A stretch of DNA of 64,000 nucleotides from Streptomyces actinomycinicus (GTDB taxonomy: Bacteria; Actinomycetota; Actinomycetes; Streptomycetales; Streptomycetaceae): NCBI RefSeq assembly GCF_016741775.1, contig NZ_JAERRK010000007.1:62001-126000 (forward strand), read 5' to 3'. The translations under genes were made by a program, and so were the position numbers. The notes under the pieces are model-generated. The model was not told the origin of the DNA, did not search any database, and saw nothing but the letters and a program-made list of their open reading frames with translations. Positions 59,991-64,000 of this stretch are shown here, in pieces. Within the stretch, counting starts at the first letter, position 1, and each line of letters begins with the position of its first letter.

Positions 59991-61153
59991 ACCCCCATCT
60001 CGCTCCCGTCGAGGTCCCCGACCCGGTGGCGCTCGGCCACGTGCAACGGCTGTGCGACCTGGCGGAGCCGTACTCGGCCGGAGCCGGCACCGACGAGCTG
60101 TTCGCCGCGGCGATGGCCGAGACCCATGCCTGGCACGCCCAGCGCTCCGCGTTCTACGCCGCCCTGCTCCAGGACACGCCCGAGGCCCCGGCGCCCACGA
60201 TCGGCGGCACCGTGCGCACCCCCCTCGTGCCCGCCGCCTTCTTCAAGCGCCACGAGGTGCTCTCCATCCCCCGCGAGGAGGTGTTCCTGCACCTGACCTC
60301 CTCGGGCACCACGGGCCAGAAGTCGCAGATGTTCTTCGACGAGTGGACGATCCGCTCGGCGCAGCGCATGGTGGCCCGGATCTTCGACCACTACGGCTGG
60401 ATCACCCCCGACCAACCGGTCAACTACCTGCTCTACAGCTACGAGCCCGCGCCGTCGCTGAAGCTGGGCACGTCGTTCACCGACAACTACCTGTGTGACT
60501 TCGCCCCGGCCCGGCACACCACGCACGCGCTGCGGCACACCGGCTCCGGTCACGAGTTCGACGTGCACGGCTGCATCGCGGCGCTCCAGCGGTACGCGGA
60601 CGACGACGTACCGGTGCGCATCCTGGGCTTCCCGGCCTTCCTGTATTTCACCCTGGAACGGATGAGGGCCATGGGTCTGCCGCCGCTGCGGCTGCCCGAG
60701 GGATCGCTGGTGGTGCTCGGCGGCGGCTGGAAAGGCCATGCAGACCGGCAGATCGGCAAGGACGTGTTCTACGCCGAGGTCACCGAACGCCTCGGCATCC
60801 CGGGCGACCGGGTCCGGGACACGTTCGGCTCCGTCGAGCACTGCGTGCCGTACGTCGAGTGCGCACACCACCGGCTGCACGTGCCGGTGTGGTCACGCGC
60901 GGCGGTCCGCGACACGGCGACGCTGCGTCCGCTGCCGTACGGAGAGCGCGGCTTTCTTCACCTGGTCAGCCCGTACATCACCGCCGTGCCGGCGCAGAGC
61001 GTCGTGATGGGCGACCTCGCCTCGCTGCACCCGGGCGAGGACTGCCCCTGCCCGCTGTCCACCGACTGGTTCACCGTGCACGGCCGTGCCGGGGTGAGCC
61101 GCAACCGCAGTTGCGCGGTCGCCGCCGCCGAACTGATGAAGGGAATGTCGTGA
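59987..61153 (+). CDS. LuxE-like acyl-protein synthetase
   Basis: 388 residues. VFLHLTSSGTTGQKSQMFFD carries the AMP-binding loop TSSGTTGQKS (about 104-113) typical of LuxE. PVNYLLYSYEPAPSLKLGTS and VVLGGGWKGHADRQIGKDVF match the family core, and FGSVEHCVPYVECAHHRLHV its C-terminal part. LuxE activates a carboxylic acid with ATP and transfers it to a cysteine before reduction by LuxC. The LuxC-type reductase is encoded in the next gene, overlapping by 4 bp (GTGA). Confidence 0.9.
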   Translation: MNPHLAPVEVPDPVALGHVQRLCDLAEPYSAGAGTDELFAAAMAETHAWHAQRSAFYAALLQDTPEAPAPTIGGTVRTPLVPAAFFKRHEVLSIPREEVFLHLTSSGTTGQKSQMFFDEWTIRSAQRMVARIFDHYGWITPDQPVNYLLYSYEPAPSLKLGTSFTDNYLCDFAPARHTTHALRHTGSGHEFDVHGCIAALQRYADDDVPVRILGFPAFLYFTLERMRAMGLPPLRLPEGSLVVLGGGWKGHADRQIGKDVFYAEVTERLGIPGDRVRDTFGSVEHCVPYVECAHHRLHVPVWSRAAVRDTATLRPLPYGERGFLHLVSPYITAVPAQSVVMGDLASLHPGEDCPCPLSTDWFTVHGRAGVSRNRSCAVAAAELMKGMS

Positions 61154-63654
61154 CCACCTCCGCACTTCACCTCTGGCAGGGCGAGTTCATCGACGACGCC
61201 GAGGCCGGCCGACGGCTCGCCGGGCTGGCGGAGTCGGCCGGGCGGGTCCTGGCACGTCCGCTGCCCACCGACGTGGTACTCGGCGCCTGCGCCGCGGTCA
61301 GCCGTGATCTGGCCGATCCCGGCTCCGGCCTGTACGGCCGGCTGGCCGGGCAGCTGACCGCCGCCGAGGCCGCGGCCACCTTGGCCGAGCTGGCCGGCGC
61401 GCTCACCCGGCGGGCGCTGGAACGCAAGCTGCGCCGGGAACTGGGCGGGCTGCGGCCGGAGCGGCTGACCCGGCCGGACGGCCGCGAGACGGTGTACGAG
61501 TCCTGGGCGCCCGTGGGCCTGCTGGTGCACATCGCGCCTGGGAACGCTGCCGCCGTGGCACCCCTGAGCGTCGTCGAGGGCCTGCTGGCGGGCAACGTCA
61601 ACGTCCTGAAGACCAGCAGCTCCGACACCTCACTCGCCCAGGACCTGCTGGCCGCCCTCGGGGCCGCCGACCCGACCGGGCTGATCTCCGAGCGCGTGGT
61701 GGCCCTGCGCTTCCCGTCCTCGCGGCGGGACTGGATCCAGGCGGTGTGCGGGCAGGCCGACGCGATCGCCGTCTGGGGCGGAGAGGATGCCGTACGCGCG
61801 GTGAGCGACATCGCACCGCCGGGCTGCCGGGTCGTCGAGTGGGGGCACCGCATCTCCTTCGCCTACCTGACCCGGGCAGCAGCGGCCGACGACAGCACCC
61901 TCGACGCGCTCGCCGGGGATGTGTGCCGCTTCGAACAGCAGGCGTGCTCCAGCCCTCAGGTGGTCTATCTCGACACGCCGGACGCCGACGACGTCTTCGC
62001 GTTCGCCGGGCGGTTCGCCGAGCGGCTGGCGAAGGTGTCCGGCGCCCTGCCCGCGCCACTGCCCGGACCGGCCGAGCAGGCGGAGATCACCACGGTGCAG
62101 CAGCTGGCCCGGCTCGAAGAACACCTGGGCCTCACCCGCGTGTTCGCCGCCGACGACGGCTCGTGGCGGGTGATGGCGGACACCCGGCCGACGCTGGACG
62201 CCTCCCCGCTGCACCGCAGCGTCTGGGTGAAGCCACTCCCCCGGCACACGGTCACGGCGACACTGCGGCCGATGCGCCGCTACCTGCAGACCGCGGCCGT
62301 GGGCGGCAGCCCGGCGGACGTGGCCGGGCTGTCGCGCGCCCTCTTCGCCGCGGGGGTCACCCGGGTCACCCCGGTCGGCTCCATGCTGGAGGGTTACGAG
62401 GGTGAACCGCACGACGGGGTCTACGCGTTGCAGCGCTACAGCCGTCGGGTCAGCGTGCGCGCGCCGGGCGACGCGTTCCGCACCGTCGCCTGCCTGGACG
62501 ACCTGGTGGCGCCCCCGGTCCTGCCCCCGGCGCCCGAGGCGCCGCTGCTCGGCAAGGAAGGCGTGCAGCGCGCTCTCCTCTCGCTGGACCCGCGCGACGC
62601 CCACCTGTACTTCCGCAGCGGGGGTTCCACGGGCGCGCCCGCCCTGTCGGTGTTCACCTGCGACGACTACGACAACCAGATGCGCGCCGCAGCCGACGGG
62701 CTGCTCGCCGCCGGCTTCGACCCGGCCCGTGACCGGGCGGCCAACCTGTTCTACTGCGGCGGGATGTACGGGAGTTTCATCAGCTTCTTCTCCATTCTGG
62801 AGCGCCTGAAGGCCACACAGATCCCGATGGCCGCGGGTCCCGACCACGCCATGACCGCCGAGGCACTGCTCACCCACGGGGCGGACACCCTCTTCGGCAT
62901 GCCGTCCTACTTGTGGCAGCTGTTCCACGCCGAGGCGGACCGGCTGCGTGCGTACGGCGGGATCAGGAAGGTGTTCTACGGCGGGGAGCACTTCACCCCC
63001 GAGCAACGCCGGGTGCTGACCGAGGAGTTCGGTGTCGAGGTCATCCGTTCCGCCGCGTACGGCAGCACCGATCTGGGGCCGCTGGGCTACCAGTGCACGG
63101 CGGGAGAGGGGGCGGTCCACCATGTGCTGACCGATCTGCACACGCTGGAGATCCTCGACCCGCACACGGACCGGCCGGTGGCACCTGGCGAGCCGGGACG
63201 GCTGGTCTTCACCTCCCGGGCCCGTGCCGGACAGCGGCTGGAGCGCTACGAGATCGGTGATCTGGGCCGGGCGGTGGAGGGCGCCTGCGCGTGCGGCAGC
63301 CACGTGCCGAGGCTTGAACTGCTGGGGCGCTACGGCGACGTCGTGCGCGTCGGCACGTACTTCGTCAACTACCGGCGGATCCTGCGGGCCGCACAGGAAC
63401 TCCTCGGCTACCACGGTGAGATGCAGTTGCTGGTCGCGTCCGGCTCCGGCCGGGAAGTGGTGACGGTCCGGCTCGACGAGGAGTACGCGAGCGACCCGGA
63501 GGCAGCGCGGGAGGCTCTCCTCGCCGAGGTGACGGAGCTGGCCGCGGCCGAGGCGGAGGGTCTGCTGGCCTTCACCGTGGAGACCGTGCGGAGGGAGACG
63601 TTCGAGCGAACCTCCACCAGCGGCAAGCTGCGGACGGTCGTCGATCTGCGCTAG
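61150..63654 (+). CDS. LuxC acyl-CoA reductase fused to a PaaK-like adenylation domain
   Basis: 834 residues. The first 435 or so form the LuxC aldehyde-dehydrogenase fold: VHIAPGNAAAVAPLSVVEGL and DVCRFEQQACSSPQVVYLD with catalytic Cys266. A linker (VAPPVLPPAPEAPLL) leads to an adenylate-forming domain from about 460, with loop FRSGGSTGAP (488-497), LFGMPSYLWQLFHAEADRLR and TDLGPLGYQCTAGEGAVHHV, like the ligase that starts the operon. The fusion suggests that one substrate is activated and reduced in the same protein, with NADPH giving an aldehyde. GTG start overlapping the LuxE stop (GTGA). Unusual domain combination. Confidence 0.9.
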   Translation: MTTSALHLWQGEFIDDAEAGRRLAGLAESAGRVLARPLPTDVVLGACAAVSRDLADPGSGLYGRLAGQLTAAEAAATLAELAGALTRRALERKLRRELGGLRPERLTRPDGRETVYESWAPVGLLVHIAPGNAAAVAPLSVVEGLLAGNVNVLKTSSSDTSLAQDLLAALGAADPTGLISERVVALRFPSSRRDWIQAVCGQADAIAVWGGEDAVRAVSDIAPPGCRVVEWGHRISFAYLTRAAAADDSTLDALAGDVCRFEQQACSSPQVVYLDTPDADDVFAFAGRFAERLAKVSGALPAPLPGPAEQAEITTVQQLARLEEHLGLTRVFAADDGSWRVMADTRPTLDASPLHRSVWVKPLPRHTVTATLRPMRRYLQTAAVGGSPADVAGLSRALFAAGVTRVTPVGSMLEGYEGEPHDGVYALQRYSRRVSVRAPGDAFRTVACLDDLVAPPVLPPAPEAPLLGKEGVQRALLSLDPRDAHLYFRSGGSTGAPALSVFTCDDYDNQMRAAADGLLAAGFDPARDRAANLFYCGGMYGSFISFFSILERLKATQIPMAAGPDHAMTAEALLTHGADTLFGMPSYLWQLFHAEADRLRAYGGIRKVFYGGEHFTPEQRRVLTEEFGVEVIRSAAYGSTDLGPLGYQCTAGEGAVHHVLTDLHTLEILDPHTDRPVAPGEPGRLVFTSRARAGQRLERYEIGDLGRAVEGACACGSHVPRLELLGRYGDVVRVGTYFVNYRRILRAAQELLGYHGEMQLLVASGSGREVVTVRLDEEYASDPEAAREALLAEVTELAAAEAEGLLAFTVETVRRETFERTSTSGKLRTVVDLR

Positions 63655-63679
63655 CCGGCCCCCGTCCGGGCGACGGACA

Positions 63680-63708
63680 CCATTCCGCCGGCCAGGCCGG
63701 CGGAATGG
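63680..63708 (+). terminator. Terminator of the LuxC/LuxE operon
   Basis: A 14-bp inverted repeat, ccattccgccggcc, with its complement ending at 63708. It lies 26 bp after the last stop codon and is almost loop-free. Confidence 0.8.
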
Positions 63709-63792
63709 CAGCCTCCGCTTCCACCAGGTCCAACAGGACCTGAGCACCGCCTGCAGACCCAGACGGGTCCCGCCGTTGTGCGGAGGCGGCGG

Positions 63793-64000
63793 CTACGAAC
63801 CGAATCTCACGCTGTGTGGGAGGTCGCCGAAGAAGCTGGTGAACTGGCCGGGCTGCAGGCTGCCCCAGGAGTTTTCGCAGTTGCTGTCGAAGTAGAGCGT
63901 GGAGGTGGCGTTGGCCTGGTTCGAGGCGCTGGTCGCACCCCCGTGGAGTGGTTCGCACGTACGGAGGGCCGGGTCCTTGATCTGGAAGTCCCCCACCGAC
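63793..64000 (-). CDS. C-terminus of an unknown, probably secreted protein
   Basis: The last 68 or so residues of a minus-strand gene whose 5' part lies outside the window. The visible part (DFQIKDPALRTCEPLHGGAT; STLYFDSNCENSWGSLQPGQ; FTSFFGDLPHSVRFGS) is rich in Asn/Ser with two cysteines, a composition typical of extracellular domains. Family not identified. Confidence 0.5.
   Translation of the reverse strand, partial: SVGDFQIKDPALRTCEPLHGGATSASNQANATSTLYFDSNCENSWGSLQPGQFTSFFGDLPHSVRFGS

Noticed and set aside
56210..63654. Bioluminescence (lux) operon
   Set aside because: LuxE- and LuxC-like genes are present, but no LuxA/LuxB or LuxD gene; exporter and GNAT genes point to metabolite synthesis.
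61630..63747. 705-codon minus-strand open frame
   Set aside because: Antisense of the LuxC-PaaK fusion; composition typical of a GC-rich shadow frame.

Overview
The window is GC-rich, with strong G/C bias at third codon positions, many GTG starts and several TTG candidates. It carries many families typical of Streptomyces: a WhiB-like protein, a LAL-type LuxR regulator, an AfsR-like HTH-NB-ARC-TPR protein, an ECF sigma factor, HelD, an I36 inhibitor and TerD-domain proteins. It reads as accessory chromosome of a Streptomyces or close relative: small operons of specialised metabolism, defence and toxins, separated by long gene-poor stretches with decayed genes and insertion-sequence remnants. 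No rRNA, tRNA, CRISPR array or phage core was seen.

Layout. 1-3.1 kb: end of a monooxygenase gene, a zinc-ribbon protein, a collapsed HD-domain pseudogene, an NADPH:quinone-type oxidoreductase and repeats. 3.2-6.1 kb: a two-gene defence cassette of the Thoeris type (membrane-anchored macro-domain protein, then a TIR protein with a long extra C-terminal domain), facing a nucleotide-cyclase-like gene. 6.3-12 kb: a giant LuxR regulator, a divergent Crp/Fnr regulator, then a compact RiPP cassette (EcsC-like protein, 52-residue precursor candidate, ATP-grasp ligase) that looks like a graspetide locus. 12-16 kb: mostly gene-poor, with a HIT protein, a lipoprotein and a small membrane protein. 16-23.3 kb: an MFS exporter divergent from a six-gene operon (threonine-aldolase-like enzyme, stand-alone condensation enzyme, AurF-like diiron oxygenase, acyl carrier protein, amino acid:carrier-protein ligase, agmatine-deiminase-like enzyme), a small NRPS-like pathway without modular synthetases.

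23.8-34 kb: a TetR regulator divergent from a VOC protein and a DHFR/RibD-like reductase, with a clear promoter and operator; a large TerD-domain protein; a glutamate decarboxylase remnant; a class II amidotransferase; an AfsR-like STAND regulator; and intact and truncated hydrolases. 34.5-41.5 kb: a WD40 protein, an SMI1 immunity gene coupled to an orphan nuclease-toxin cassette, an ECF sigma operon that begins with a 29-residue membrane peptide, and a large secreted beta-propeller/VCBS protein. 41.6-47.5 kb: WhiB-like protein, H1-like winged-helix protein, IS5 remnant, HelD, a gene graveyard (polyketide synthase ketoreductase and IS481 remnants), a lipoprotein and an I36 inhibitor.

48.3-54.6 kb: an island of proteins without signal peptides: NHL/ricin-lectin propeller, a disordered partner, an aerolysin/ETX-like pore-former candidate, an unknown protein and a ricin/VCBS protein. 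56.2-63.7 kb: a translationally coupled five-gene operon (PaaK-like ligase, MFS exporter, GNAT, LuxE-like synthetase, and a LuxC reductase fused to a second PaaK-like domain) that probably activates and reduces a carboxylic acid to an aldehyde-level product. The window ends inside a secreted-type gene.
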